A stretch of DNA of 64,000 nucleotides from Streptomyces sp. NBC_01317 (GCF_035961655.1 NZ_CP108393.1:5937001-6001000), one strand, 5' to 3'. Numbered from the stretch's first letter, positions 52,955-61,782 are shown. The notes: generated by a model not told the origin, from the sequence alone. Numbers and translations: made by a program.

Positions 52955-53135
52955 GGAACCAGTGTAATCGTCTTTCTGACGCGATGTCGTGCGGTGAGAC
53001 GTGGGTGTGGCCGGTCCCACTCCGGCGGGGACGGACGTTCCGCTCCCGCGCGGGGCGGGCCGGCTGCGTACCGTACGAAGATCTCAGCCGCGTACCAGGG
53101 GTGCGGCGACCTCAGGCGCGCACGTACGTGGACCT

Positions 53136-53555
53136 TCAGCCCCGCGCGTACACCTGCTCCACCCACGCGCCCATCTGCGACTCGGTCAGGTGCCTGGCCA
53201 GGTCGGCCTCACTGATCATCCCGACCAGCCGCTTGTCCTGGATGACCGGGAGCCGGCGGATCTGGTGGCTCTGCATCTCCTGGAGCACCTCGCCCACGTC
53301 CGCGTCCGAGTCGATCCAGCGCGGAGTGCCCTGGGCGAGATCGCCCGCAGTGATCTTCGACGGGTCGTGGCCCATCGCCACACAGCCGACGACGATGTCG
53401 CGGTCCGTGAGGATGCCCGCGAGCCGCTCCTGCTCGTCGGCGATGAGCAGCGACCCGAGTTCCCTCTCGCGCATGATCTGCGCGGCGCGGTCGAGGGTCT
53501 CGTGGGCGGGGATCCACTGGGCCCCCGGGTGCATGATGTCCTTGGCGGTGGTCAT
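53136..53555 (-). CDS. Two-CBS-domain protein
   Basis: The 139-residue protein consists of a tandem CBS pair: DIMHPGAQWIPAHETL then GILTDRDIVVGCVAMG, and later DADVGEVLQEMQSHQIRRLP then GMISEADLARHL. Such modules bind adenine nucleotides and sense energy state. ATG 53555 follows AGGAGGTACGACCCC. It stands alone between nadE and the DUF305 gene. Confidence 0.92.
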   Translation of the reverse strand: MTTAKDIMHPGAQWIPAHETLDRAAQIMRERELGSLLIADEQERLAGILTDRDIVVGCVAMGHDPSKITAGDLAQGTPRWIDSDADVGEVLQEMQSHQIRRLPVIQDKRLVGMISEADLARHLTESQMGAWVEQVYARG

Positions 53556-53756
53556 GGGGTCGTACCTCCTGCGTGTCCTGGCCGTACTCCCCGAGCCACA
53601 CCCCATTCTCCGGGGGCCGTCCGGATGACGCGACCGCGACCGCGCGACCGGCGCGACCGCGCGCGGCGGCCTGGCGGGGCGGCCGGGCCGGGCTGGGCGG
53701 CCGGGCGTACGAGGAGCCCCCCGACCCACCCCGCCCGCCCGGCGCCACCGCCGCGA

Positions 53757-54437
53757 TCATCCCCGAGGCTTCGCCCCCCGCTCCTTCAGCAGGTCCGCCA
53801 TCAGCCGTATCTCCGACTCCTGCGCCGTGACCATGCCCTGCGCGAGGTCACGCTCCGTACCGGCCGCGCACAGATCGACACACCCCCGCGCCATCATCAC
53901 GCCACCCTTGTGGTGGTCGGTCATGAGCTGGAGATACAGCACCTCGGCGGCCTTGCCGCGCGCCTTCCGCAGCCGCTCCAGCTCCGCCGTCGTGGCCATG
54001 CCCTCCATCAGCGCGCCGTCGTGCGGCTCGAACATGGCGTGCCCGGCCCCCATCCGCGTGTCCATCGGCATCCACGCCATCGGCTCCACGCCCGACTCGA
54101 CCTTCGGCAGCTTCCACAGGTCCAGCCAGCCCAGCAGCATCCCGCGCTGGTTCGCCTGGGTGTTGGCGATGTCGTACGCCAGCCGGCGCACGTCCTCGTC
54201 GTCCGTGCTGTCCCGCACGATGAACGACATCTCCACGGCCTGCTGGTGGTGGAGTGCCATGTCCCGGGCGAAGCCCGCGTCCGGCGAGCCCGCCGCGGGG
54301 GTACGGGGGGCTCCCGCGCCGTCGTCCCGCCCGGCGGAGGCCACCGTCGCCGCGCCGGCGAAGAGCAGCGCCAGCACGACGGCCGCGATCGCCGCCCACT
54401 GCGTACGGTTCACCGAGGCCACGACCCCGAGCCTCAC
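53757..54437 (-). CDS. DUF305 extracytoplasmic protein
   Basis: The 226-residue protein has an N-terminal membrane or signal segment (WAAIAAVVLALLFAGAATVA, about 14-33). A helical DUF305 domain has two Met/His-rich motifs, FARDMALHHQQAVEM (about 57-71) and LMTDHHKGGVMMA (about 176-188), consistent with metal binding. GTG 54437 overlaps the DUF3105 stop by 4 bp, so the two genes are coupled. A role in envelope metal or redox homeostasis is plausible but unproven. Confidence 0.85.
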   Translation of the reverse strand: MRLGVVASVNRTQWAAIAAVVLALLFAGAATVASAGRDDGAGAPRTPAAGSPDAGFARDMALHHQQAVEMSFIVRDSTDDEDVRRLAYDIANTQANQRGMLLGWLDLWKLPKVESGVEPMAWMPMDTRMGAGHAMFEPHDGALMEGMATTAELERLRKARGKAAEVLYLQLMTDHHKGGVMMARGCVDLCAAGTERDLAQGMVTAQESEIRLMADLLKERGAKPRG

Positions 54438-55081
54438 TGCGCGCCCATTCCACCCGTGCAGGCGGCGCCCGGCTCGGGGGTCTGCGGGCCCTGCACGTAC
54501 TTCGTGAGGAACTGGTTCACCCGGGGGTCCGACGCCTTGTCGACCGAGAGCTGCTTGCCCCACGCGCTCAGCATGATCGTTCCGGCCTGGTCCTTGTACG
54601 GGCTCAGCAGCGTGTACGCGGTCTTTCCGACCTTGTCGGTCAGCGTCTTGACGTCGTCGTCCGAGGCCTTGTCGTTGTACGTGACCCAGACCGCGCCGTG
54701 CTCCAGCGAGTGCACCGCGTTCATGTCCGGTATCGCGTCCTTGTAGACGTTCCGGTCGCAGTTCATCCAGACCTGGTTGTGGTCACCGCCGACCGGCGGC
54801 TTCATCGGGTACTTCACCGCTTCGGTGACGTGGTTACGGGTGAGCTTCTTGGCGTCCCAGGACTTCTCGCCCTTCACGGGCTCCTTGGCGGCGGCCTGTT
54901 CCTGTTCCTTCTGGTCGGACTCCTTGTTCAGGATCACGGCGCCGAAGGCGACGAGACCCGCCACGACCACGGCGCTCACCGTGATCGTGATGATGCGACT
55001 GCGCCGCTCACGGGCCTGCTCGGCGCGGCGCATCTGCTCTATTCGGGCCTTGCGCTCGGCGGACTGGGACTTGGAAGCCAT
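54434..55081 (-). CDS. DUF3105 membrane-anchored protein
   Basis: The 215-residue protein has a charged cytoplasmic start, one membrane segment (IITITVSAVVVAGLVAFGAVIL, about 30-51), then the DUF3105 domain. The domain motifs are KYPMKPPVGGDHNQVWMNC (about 90-108) and HSLEHGAVWVTY (about 124-135). His and Cys residues suggest a metal site. ATG 55081 is preceded by AGAAGG. First gene of the DUF3105-DUF305 operon. Confidence 0.87.
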   Translation of the reverse strand: MASKSQSAERKARIEQMRRAEQARERRSRIITITVSAVVVAGLVAFGAVILNKESDQKEQEQAAAKEPVKGEKSWDAKKLTRNHVTEAVKYPMKPPVGGDHNQVWMNCDRNVYKDAIPDMNAVHSLEHGAVWVTYNDKASDDDVKTLTDKVGKTAYTLLSPYKDQAGTIMLSAWGKQLSVDKASDPRVNQFLTKYVQGPQTPEPGAACTGGMGAQ

Positions 55082-55192
55082 GGTGTCTGTCCTTCTGGGG
55101 GTGACTGCGTACGTACGTGACGGGTGGCGGTGATCCCGGGAATCCCGCGCGCACAGGGGCGCCGGGTTCCCGGCTGGGGCTACGTCTTAGGA

Positions 55193-55588
55193 CTACGTCC
55201 GCAGTACTTGAAGGACGTGGAGGTCCGGCGCGCGGGCCTGCGCACCGGGGCGGGGGAGCCGGCCCGCGGGGGCCGCCGGTTCGACCAGCGGATGCGGGAC
55301 TCCGGCGTCCAGGGGGGCGGCCGGCGGCGGTACGGTGAGCACGGCCGGGCTCAGGTGCGGGAAGTATCCGCAGTCGTTGCCGTCGTACGGGCAGCTGTAC
55401 CGCGCCACGGGCTCGTTCACGGGGGTGAACGGGGCGGCGGCGCGATGATGGCTGTCGGGGCCCCGGGCGGAATCCCCGGCGGGCCCGTTGCCGGGGCCCA
55501 GACAGACGAAGAGCGCGGCGAACAGCGTCGCCACGGCACTCAGCAATGCCATGGGACGCGTGATGCGCGTGCGGCGGGCTCCCCCCAT
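55193..55588 (-). CDS. Small secreted or membrane-anchored protein
   Basis: The 131-residue protein has an N-terminal hydrophobic segment (ALLSAVATLFAALFVCLG, about 14-31). A Pro/Ala-rich exported part follows, containing YSCPYDGNDCGYFPHLSPA (two Cys, about 64-82). The ATG at 55588 is tentative; Met13 is an alternative. It lies directly upstream of the DUF3105-DUF305 pair on the same strand, after a 111-bp gap. The function is unknown. Confidence 0.65.
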   Translation of the reverse strand: MGGARRTRITRPMALLSAVATLFAALFVCLGPGNGPAGDSARGPDSHHRAAAPFTPVNEPVARYSCPYDGNDCGYFPHLSPAVLTVPPPAAPLDAGVPHPLVEPAAPAGRLPRPGAQARAPDLHVLQVLRT

Positions 55589-55711
55589 GAGCGCAGATCG
55601 TAGTGCGTACTGCCCCGGTAGCAGCAGTGAGGAGCCGCTTCCGGCCGGGGATCGGGCCGACGGTCCCACCCGTTGCGGTACGAACCGGGCGCGGGCGGGG
55701 TACAAAGAGGC

Positions 55712-56386
55712 ATGGCCGACCGAGCAGAGCCACCACGTCGAGCCGAAGGGCCGTCGGATCCGACCGCCGGTCCGACCACCGACCCCACGGTCGGCCCGAT
55801 GGCCGACGCGACGGCCGACCCGACCGCCCACCCCGGCGAGGCGATCCCCGGTGACGTCGACGCGGTGACGCACGCCGTGCTCGCGGCCTCCCGGCTGCTC
55901 GTCGCCATCTCCGTACGCGCGCTGGCGGCGGTCCCCGACCGGGTGACCCTCCCGCAGTACCGCTTGCTGGTGGTCCTCGACACCCACGGCGACGCCAAGC
56001 TCGTGGAGGTCGCCGAGCGGCTCGGCGTGAACCCCTCGACCGCCATGCGCATGCTGGACCGGCTGATCGCGGCGGGCCTCGCCGCCCGGCGGAGCAACCC
56101 GGCCAGCCGCCGCGAGACCCTGCTGCGGCTCACACCGGACGGCAGGCGACTGGTGGACGAGGTCTCGGCCGCCCGACGCCACGAGATCACGGCCATCGTC
56201 GAACGGCTGCCACCCGGACAGCGCGCCGATCTGGTCACGGCGCTGACGGCCTTCACCCAGGCGGGCGGGGAACCTGCGGCTCCGGTCGGGGACTCGGAGC
56301 CGTACCCCCTGGGCTGGTCGGACACCCACACGAGGCAGACCGACGACCGCACCGACGACCGCACCGACAACCGGACCGACGACTGA
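55712..56386 (+). CDS. MarR family regulator with low-complexity tails
   Basis: The 224-residue protein has a central MarR domain (about 52-175): VTLPQYRLLVVLDTHG, then VAERLGVNPSTAMRMLDRLI, with wing RRSNPASRRETLLRLT. The N-terminal 45 residues are Pro/Thr/Asp repeats and the C-terminus is TDDRTDDRTDNRTDD, encoded by a DNA tandem repeat. ATG 55712 has AAAGAGG upstream. It lies divergent from the small secreted protein, and glnA2 follows 245 bp downstream. Confidence 0.88.
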   Translation: MADRAEPPRRAEGPSDPTAGPTTDPTVGPMADATADPTAHPGEAIPGDVDAVTHAVLAASRLLVAISVRALAAVPDRVTLPQYRLLVVLDTHGDAKLVEVAERLGVNPSTAMRMLDRLIAAGLAARRSNPASRRETLLRLTPDGRRLVDEVSAARRHEITAIVERLPPGQRADLVTALTAFTQAGGEPAAPVGDSEPYPLGWSDTHTRQTDDRTDDRTDNRTDD

Positions 56387-56437
56387 ACCGACGACTGAAC
56401 CGACGACCGGACCGGCGGCCGAACCGAAGGACCGACC
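56339..56437 (+). repeat. 12-bp tandem repeat across the MarR stop codon
   Basis: Units of the form ACCGACGACCGC run from the last codons of the MarR gene into the spacer (about eight degenerate copies). A change in copy number would alter the protein tail and the distance to glnA2. Confidence 0.7.
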
Positions 56438-56630
56438 GGCCGCCGGAGGTACCGGCGTATCCGCCGAGCAGGCACTATGGGCAGAGACCCGTACATCCGC
56501 GCGACGGAAGGCGTTGGACCGGGGTTCGCAACGCGCCGGAAATCGTGTGGTGGGATGCTCGTGTGCCCCAACGTGCCCCTCGGCATGGGAGCAGGTGGCC
56601 TGACCAGCAAGGATGGGTAGGACAGCTAAT

Positions 56631-57992
56631 ATGGACAAGCAGCAGGAATTCGTGCTCCGTACATTGGAAGAGCGCGACATCCGCTTCGTACGCCTTTGGT
56701 TCACCGACGTGCTCGGCTTCCTGAAGTCGGTCGCCGTGGCGCCCGCCGAGCTGGAGCAGGCCTTCGACGAGGGCATGGGATTCGACGGCTCGGCGATCGA
56801 GGGCTTCGCCCGCGTGTACGAGTCGGACATGATCGCCAAGCCCGACCCGGGCACGTTCCAGATCCTGCCCTGGCGCGCGGAGGCCCCCGGCACGGCGCGG
56901 ATGTTCTGCGACATCCTGATGCCCGACGGCTCGCCGTCCTTCGCCGACCCGCGGTACGTCCTCAAGCGGATGCTCGCCAAGACCTCGGACCTGGGTTTCA
57001 CCTTCTACACCCACCCCGAGATCGAGTTCTTCCTGCTGAAGGACAAGCCGCTGGACGGCTCGCGGCCCACCCCCGCCGACAACTCCGGCTACTTCGACCA
57101 CACGCCCCAGAACGTCGGCATGGACTTCCGCCGCCAGGCGATCACCATGCTCGAATCCATGGGGATCTCGGTGGAGTTCAGCCACCACGAGGGCGCGCCG
57201 GGACAGCAGGAGATCGACCTCCGCTACGCGGACGCGCTCTCCACGGCCGACAACATCATGACGTTCCGTCTGGTGATGAAGCAGGTCGCGCTGGAGCAGG
57301 GCATCAACGCCACGTTCATGCCCAAGCCCTTCTCGGAGTACCCCGGTTCGGGCATGCACACCCACCTCTCCCTCTTCGAGGGCGACCGCAACGCGTTCTA
57401 CGAGTCGGGCTCGGAGTACCAACTCTCCAAGGTCGGCCGCTCGTTCATCGCCGGCCTGCTCAAGCACGCCGCCGAGATCTCGGCGGTCACCAACCAGTGG
57501 GTCAACTCGTACAAGCGCATCTGGGGCGGCTCCACCCGCACCGCGGGCTCGGGCGGCGAGGCCCCCTCGTACATCTGCTGGGGCCACAACAACCGCTCCG
57601 CGCTGATCCGGGTCCCGATGTACAAGCCCGGCAAGACCGGCTCGGCCCGCGTGGAGGTCCGCTCGATCGACTCCGGCGCCAACCCCTACCTGACCTACGC
57701 GGTCCTCCTCGCGGCAGGCCTCAAGGGCGTGGAGGAGGGCTACGAACTCCCGGCCGGCGCCGACGACGACGTCTGGGCCCTCTCCGACGCCGAACGCCGC
57801 GCGATGGGCATCGAACCCCTCCCGCAAAACCTCGGCGAGGCGATCTCCCTGATGGAACGCAGCGAACTGGTGGCGGAAACCCTCGGCGAACACGTCTTCG
57901 ACTTCTTCCTCCGCAACAAGAAGCAGGAGTGGGAGGAATACCGCTCGGAGGTCACCGCCTTCGAACTCCGCAAGAACCTCCCGGTCCTGTAA
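56631..57992 (+). CDS. glnA2: Glutamine synthetase-like enzyme GlnA2 (gamma-glutamylpolyamine synthetase class)
   Basis: The 453-residue type I GS fold has the N-terminal beta-grasp with MGFDGSAIEGFA (about 49-60). Metal and ATP sites are visible in PEIEFFLL (about 129-136), HHEGAPGQQEIDLRYADAL (about 184-202), SGMHTHLSLF (about 242-251) and RVEVRSIDSGANPYL (about 343-357). The adenylylation Tyr region of classical GlnA is not obvious, which fits GlnA2. In S. coelicolor the homologue (SCO2241, from memory) glutamylates polyamines. ATG 56631 is assigned. A terminator-like hairpin follows. Confidence 0.9.
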   Translation: MDKQQEFVLRTLEERDIRFVRLWFTDVLGFLKSVAVAPAELEQAFDEGMGFDGSAIEGFARVYESDMIAKPDPGTFQILPWRAEAPGTARMFCDILMPDGSPSFADPRYVLKRMLAKTSDLGFTFYTHPEIEFFLLKDKPLDGSRPTPADNSGYFDHTPQNVGMDFRRQAITMLESMGISVEFSHHEGAPGQQEIDLRYADALSTADNIMTFRLVMKQVALEQGINATFMPKPFSEYPGSGMHTHLSLFEGDRNAFYESGSEYQLSKVGRSFIAGLLKHAAEISAVTNQWVNSYKRIWGGSTRTAGSGGEAPSYICWGHNNRSALIRVPMYKPGKTGSARVEVRSIDSGANPYLTYAVLLAAGLKGVEEGYELPAGADDDVWALSDAERRAMGIEPLPQNLGEAISLMERSELVAETLGEHVFDFFLRNKKQEWEEYRSEVTAFELRKNLPVL

Positions 57993-58023
57993 CTCCGACC
58001 CAGCAGCTACATCCCATGTGTCT

Positions 58024-58068
58024 GACGACTACGAGCCGAGGGTATTGAACTGTCGGCCCGTAGTCGTC
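58024..58068 (+). terminator. Hairpin after glnA2
   Basis: GACGACTACG (58024-58033) and CGTAGTCGTC (58059-58068) form a perfect 10-bp stem 31 bp after the glnA2 stop, with a 25-nt loop. No T-run follows, so it may be an I-shaped terminator. Confidence 0.6.
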
Positions 58069-58720
58069 TCACTCGAACTGGGTCGACTCTGGGCCATCGG
58101 GTGCGGGAGCGGTTGCCTTGTAGGTCTTCGACGGCCTTTGCTCAACGGTGATCCGGTGTCACCGTCGGACTTTGCAGTCATGACCTGGGCGTGGTCGATA
58201 CGGAGGTGGATTTACCGACGCGACATGATGCCGCTTATTCTCCTCGCATGGCCAACCAGCCTGATGATGAGATAACCCATGTCCGCAACCGAGAACGGAC
58301 GGCTTGGGCTTCGGTTACTCGACTCCGCCGTGCTCGTGGGACTCGAGCTCGGAACACAAGCGAGAACTTCCGCTTCAGCAAGCCGTACGACGGGCGTCGC
58401 GCGTTCGGCCTCGGGGCCCGAGTTGTGGTCAGGCATTCAAATCGTGAGCGCTTCTACGCCCATGGCGTTTGTCTTTGGTCGACATGCTTGTCGGGAATCT
58501 GCAATGGCTGCCGATCTACCCGGATCAGGGGTTCATGATCAGTGAGTCGGTGCTGGTCGATGTCGCCTCAGTGTATGAGTAACTGTGCCGTGCAGGCTTC
58601 AGAGATCGACTCGTTTGTGCCCGGTGAGGAAGAGGCCACGTGGCTGAGGCCTTGTTTCGGGCCGCCGTGGCGTCCTGTGGGTGGACGCCCGCAGAGCAGG
58701 GCGAGTCCCAGACCTGGCTC
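58069..58720. other. Gene-poor spacer of lower GC (no supported gene)
   Basis: About 650 bp between the glnA2 hairpin and the Fic gene. Short frames exist on both strands (for example a plus-strand frame near 58191-58538 and another near 58279-58545), but none has a recognisable motif, good codon bias or a clear RBS. It looks like decayed accessory DNA. Confidence 0.5.
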
Positions 58721-60097
58721 TCAGAGCCGGTCGTGGCGATCGTTTTCAGAGTCGTCCAGGTGGTGGAGCCTCACATCGAGATCCGAAACTGGCGTCCAGG
58801 TAAATGATCTGCCCGCGCGCCGCTTCAAGAAGAGTTCGCGGCTCTCAAGCCCGATCAAATCCTGTCGAGCTGTTTCGTAGGCAACATTGTGACTGCTCAT
58901 ATGTGATTGAGCGGTCACCGATGCGCCTGGATTTTTCAGCGCATAGTCCAGGAGTGCGATCTGCCGGTGATTGAACGCTTCGGCCGCACGGGAGATTTTC
59001 TTCTGGAGAGCCTTCACTTCTCTGGTTTTTTCGGCGAGATATTTGTGCAGGTTCTCGATCGATCGTCGAAGAACTTGCAGCTGGTAAAGATGAAAATAGG
59101 TGAGATCATTTTCGTCGTCTTCGCTATGTAGATAGCTCCGCGCGTAGTCGACTGGTGCATTCTTGAGGATCTGCGAGATCACAACAAACTCGGTCAGCCA
59201 ATATCCTTGATTCAGCATTGACCAGTAGAACAGCGCCCGAGCGGTGCGGCCGTTCCCGTCTTCGAAGGGATGGTCATAGCCGATCATGAAGTGAATGGTC
59301 ATTGCTCGAAGGACCGGTGGGACGTAGCCACCTTCATCCAGCTCGCCGTTGGCAAACCGGCACAGCCGTGCCACCCTCTCGGGCAGGAGTTCAGCGGGTG
59401 GAGGGCTGTGCAGGAGGACCCCGTCATCGGTGTAGACGCTGACTCGCTCTTCGTTCGGAAGTTGGAACCTGCCGGAGGCGCTTGGATTGTCCAGCGTGCC
59501 GTCAGTGACGATCCTGTGGATCTCACAGATCAGCTCAGGAGTTAGGGGCCTGTCTCTGATTTCTCCAATCATACGCATGGCTTGGTAATTGTTCACGATC
59601 ATTCGTTCGTCGCGGGAGCGGGGTGCGCGACCTGCACGCAGCATTTCCTTCGCGACGCGTCGAGTGGTAGAGGCGCCCTCAAGCTGGCTTGAGTTGATCG
59701 CTTCCTCGATAAGTGAATTTACGAGATAGCGATCTCTTGTTCCTGGATTGGTCACCTCCTCACTGATTGTGATTTTTCCGCTGGCGTCACGGGTGATTTG
59801 CTCAAGTGCTTTCAGGATCTTATCCGGGAGGGCAAAGGTAAACGGCTCACCTTTAACGTCCGCGAGGGGGAGGCTGCGACTCATTTGGCGGCGGATGAAC
59901 TTGATGCCGGCCCACCACTCTTTATGGTTAAGCCCATCCGGCGGGGTCTTGTGCCTGATTTTATCCCATGGGAAATATTCGTCAGCCGGTCCAGCGCCGG
60001 GATTTTCAAGGATCAGGGACAGCTTTTCAGGAGTGGTGGCCCTGAACATCCACCGGATGAGCTCATCGGGCTCCGGTGGTGGCATCGGTCGCTTCAT
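58721..60097 (-). CDS. Fic family protein with self-inhibitory motif
   Basis: The 458-residue protein has a Fic core with active-site motif HPFEDGNGRTAR (about 274-285), the full HPFxxGNGRxxR that supports AMPylation. Upstream is the inhibitory helix SSQLEGA (about 134-141), the (S/T)xxxE(G/N) signature, so it belongs to the N-terminally inhibited class. A flap segment lies around RFQLPNEERVSVY. The C-terminus (about 385-450) looks like a winged helix. ATG 60097 follows GAGGAGTGCCCCC. Codon use and GC differ from core genes. Targets are unknown; the gene is divergent from a GIY-YIG-like gene across duplicated sites. Confidence 0.88.
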   Translation of the reverse strand: MKRPMPPPEPDELIRWMFRATTPEKLSLILENPGAGPADEYFPWDKIRHKTPPDGLNHKEWWAGIKFIRRQMSRSLPLADVKGEPFTFALPDKILKALEQITRDASGKITISEEVTNPGTRDRYLVNSLIEEAINSSQLEGASTTRRVAKEMLRAGRAPRSRDERMIVNNYQAMRMIGEIRDRPLTPELICEIHRIVTDGTLDNPSASGRFQLPNEERVSVYTDDGVLLHSPPPAELLPERVARLCRFANGELDEGGYVPPVLRAMTIHFMIGYDHPFEDGNGRTARALFYWSMLNQGYWLTEFVVISQILKNAPVDYARSYLHSEDDENDLTYFHLYQLQVLRRSIENLHKYLAEKTREVKALQKKISRAAEAFNHRQIALLDYALKNPGASVTAQSHMSSHNVAYETARQDLIGLESRELFLKRRAGRSFTWTPVSDLDVRLHHLDDSENDRHDRL

Positions 60098-60181
60098 GGG
60101 GGCACTCCTCTTGCGGGGTGTCCAGGTGTCCGCGGCTGACTTGTCTGGGCTGGGCGTGACTACCTGTGGCCAACTACTACT

Positions 60182-60212
60182 GATCTACTAGTTTCTACCA
60201 GACTAGTAGATC
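60182..60212. promoter_or_regulatory. Palindromic operator candidate, unit 1
   Basis: GATCTACTAGT (60182-60192) and ACTAGTAGATC (60202-60212) are perfect 11-bp arms around a 9-nt centre. It is AT-rich compared with surroundings, as expected for an operator-promoter site. Confidence 0.65.
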
Positions 60213-60296
60213 GATGCATCCTCGCAGCTCAGGTGTCCAGGTGTCCGCGGCTGGCTTGTCTGGGCTGGGCGTGACTACCTGTGGCTAACTACTACT

Positions 60297-60327
60297 GATC
60301 TACTAGTTTCTACCAGACTAGTAGATC
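60297..60327. promoter_or_regulatory. Palindromic operator candidate, unit 2
   Basis: Identical 31-bp palindrome 115 bp to the right of unit 1 (about 11 helical turns), so both would face the same side of the DNA. Confidence 0.65.
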
Positions 60328-60405
60328 GATGCAGACCCGTGTGGACTCCAGTGGAACTAGAGGGGGCAACTTGGAAGGCGTGGGTTGCGACGTTGGTGGC
60401 CCAGA

Positions 60406-61095
60406 ATGTCTCTTGTGACTGATCAGCACTACGAGGATGCCTACCGGAGCTGGCGCAGCTCTCTCCATACGCTCATGTCCGATGCGTCGGGTTTGGCGCT
60501 GTGGCAGGAGCGACGCTTCGGGTTCGCACACTCGGTCGGGACCCTGCTGTGTGGCCCGTCCGGGGACTCCCCGGGCGTCACCGGTGCAGTCCTCTACGGA
60601 GTGTTCATCCCCGGAACGGGTCTCTGCTACGTAGGACAGACCCAAGAGGCGGATCGCCGTCTACGCGATCTGCCTGTCGGGGAGAGTCACCACCTGGCCA
60701 ACACTATTCCGCCTGAACTGTGGGAGAGGGTCGTCGTCCTAGAGTGGCCGTCCCTTCTTGAAAAGACTCCCGTTGAAGAACAGGCCGCTGCCGCGAAGCT
60801 GGGCTCCCTCGTCTGTGGCCTTGCACTGGAACACATGCTGCAACTTGCCACCGCACCGCCTCTGAACAGCCGCCGCCGGCACCGCGATGGTGACTGGCGC
60901 CCGAGGAACCAAGCACAGAGCCGTTCCCGCGGCGCGATCCACTCGACAGCTCTGCCAGGGCTGTGGCGCTTGACATGGGAAGCATGGAGCGACCTGAGTG
61001 CACACACAGTCCCGCCGAACGGCGAATCGGTTCTGACCACTAGCGCCGGCCGTGTCGTCTTTCCGACGACGGCCCATGAACCACCCCGGCTTTGA
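60406..61095 (+). CDS. GIY-YIG nuclease-like protein
   Basis: The 229-residue protein has a segment AVLYGVFIPGTGLCYVGQT (about 59-77) followed by ADRRLRDL, the order of the GIY-YIG core (Y...YVG...R). A helical part with LEKTPVEEQAAAAKLG (about 117-132) contains a candidate metal-binding Glu. The first Tyr motif is LYGVF rather than GIY, so activity is uncertain. The C-terminus (150-229) is basic and unassigned. ATG 60406 or GTG 60415 may be the start. Divergent from Fic and probably controlled by the duplicated palindromes. Confidence 0.55.
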   Translation: MSLVTDQHYEDAYRSWRSSLHTLMSDASGLALWQERRFGFAHSVGTLLCGPSGDSPGVTGAVLYGVFIPGTGLCYVGQTQEADRRLRDLPVGESHHLANTIPPELWERVVVLEWPSLLEKTPVEEQAAAAKLGSLVCGLALEHMLQLATAPPLNSRRRHRDGDWRPRNQAQSRSRGAIHSTALPGLWRLTWEAWSDLSAHTVPPNGESVLTTSAGRVVFPTTAHEPPRL

Positions 61096-61602
61096 CCACC
61101 TGTACAGGGTGCCCGTTCGGGAGCAGAAGCCTGCGCCCGGCTTCTTGGATGCCCGCGGAACAAGATCGGACAATTCAAAGTGCGTAGGCCTCGGCTTGAA
61201 TCCCGGTGACGACTCGCCGCATAGCTTGTGTCACGCAGCGCTCGGGACCAGGCGAGTTGTCGGCACAGCTCGGTCAGCCGCCACTCAGCCCCCTCTTGTG
61301 GGATCCGAACACGAGCCAGCCGGAGCGAACATGACGGGACCTCGTGGACGATCAGCCTGTTGAACGAGCCAGCGGATGCCAGCGGCCCTACATCGGCAAG
61401 GTGCCTGATCGCGTTCGGGACGAAGAGGTCACCGAAGGAGTGGTCGGCCACCCGGCCTCTGCTGGCCAAGGTCCCCGCTCCGCCTGCTTTCGTGAGAATT
61501 CGAAGGGATGCTCCCATGCTTCCCCTGTACGCCTCCCCCGGGCGAGCACAACGTGGAAGCCTTCCTGAGGTCTGGAGTTGGCCTCTTCGTAAGGGGTACC
61601 GA
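61096..61602. other. Spacer without a supported gene
   Basis: About 500 bp between the GIY-YIG-like gene and the small Cys/His gene. Several overlapping frames exist on both strands, but none has a recognisable domain or RBS. It is probably remnant accessory DNA. Confidence 0.45.
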
Positions 61603-61782
61603 ATGACATCTCAGTCCAGGTGTGGCGCTCGTACCAAGGCTGGTGCAGCATGTCGGAACCTCGCCGTGCTCGGTACTTCCCGCTGCGCAAAGCACCAAGG
61701 GCCTTGGTCGGCCTACGGAGTCGCGCAGCGCAAGGAGAAGGAAGCCAACGCAAAGAAACGTAAGATCCGCAAGAAGCCGTAG
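61603..61782 (+). CDS. Small Cys/His protein, phage/mobile-element type
   Basis: The 59-residue protein contains RCGARTKAGAACRN and TSRCAKHQG, the pattern C-x-x-x-T-x-x-G-x-x-C...C-x-x-H seen in small zinc-binding proteins of phages and mobile elements, followed by a Lys-rich tail (KEANAKKRKIRKKP). ATG 61603 has AAGGGGTACCG upstream. The basic tail suggests nucleic-acid binding. The function is unknown. Confidence 0.6.
   Translation: MTSQSRCGARTKAGAACRNLAVLGTSRCAKHQGPWSAYGVAQRKEKEANAKKRKIRKKP

Larger units (their letters stand above)
60117..60333. repeat. Direct duplication of a 102-bp intergenic unit
   Basis: Units 60117-60218 and 60232-60333 are identical except for two bases, separated by 13 bp. 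Each contains one 31-bp palindrome. They fill the spacer between the divergent Fic and GIY-YIG-like genes. Confidence 0.92.

Noticed and set aside
58191..58545. Two overlapping small plus-strand genes
   Set aside because: No RBS, weak codon bias and no recognisable domain; treated as decayed spacer.
61141..61215. tRNA gene suggested by GGCTTGAATCCCGGTGAC
   Set aside because: No matching acceptor stem, anticodon arm or D-arm can be folded around it.
60687..61517. 276-codon minus-strand gene
   Set aside because: It overlaps the better supported GIY-YIG-like gene and shows no domain.
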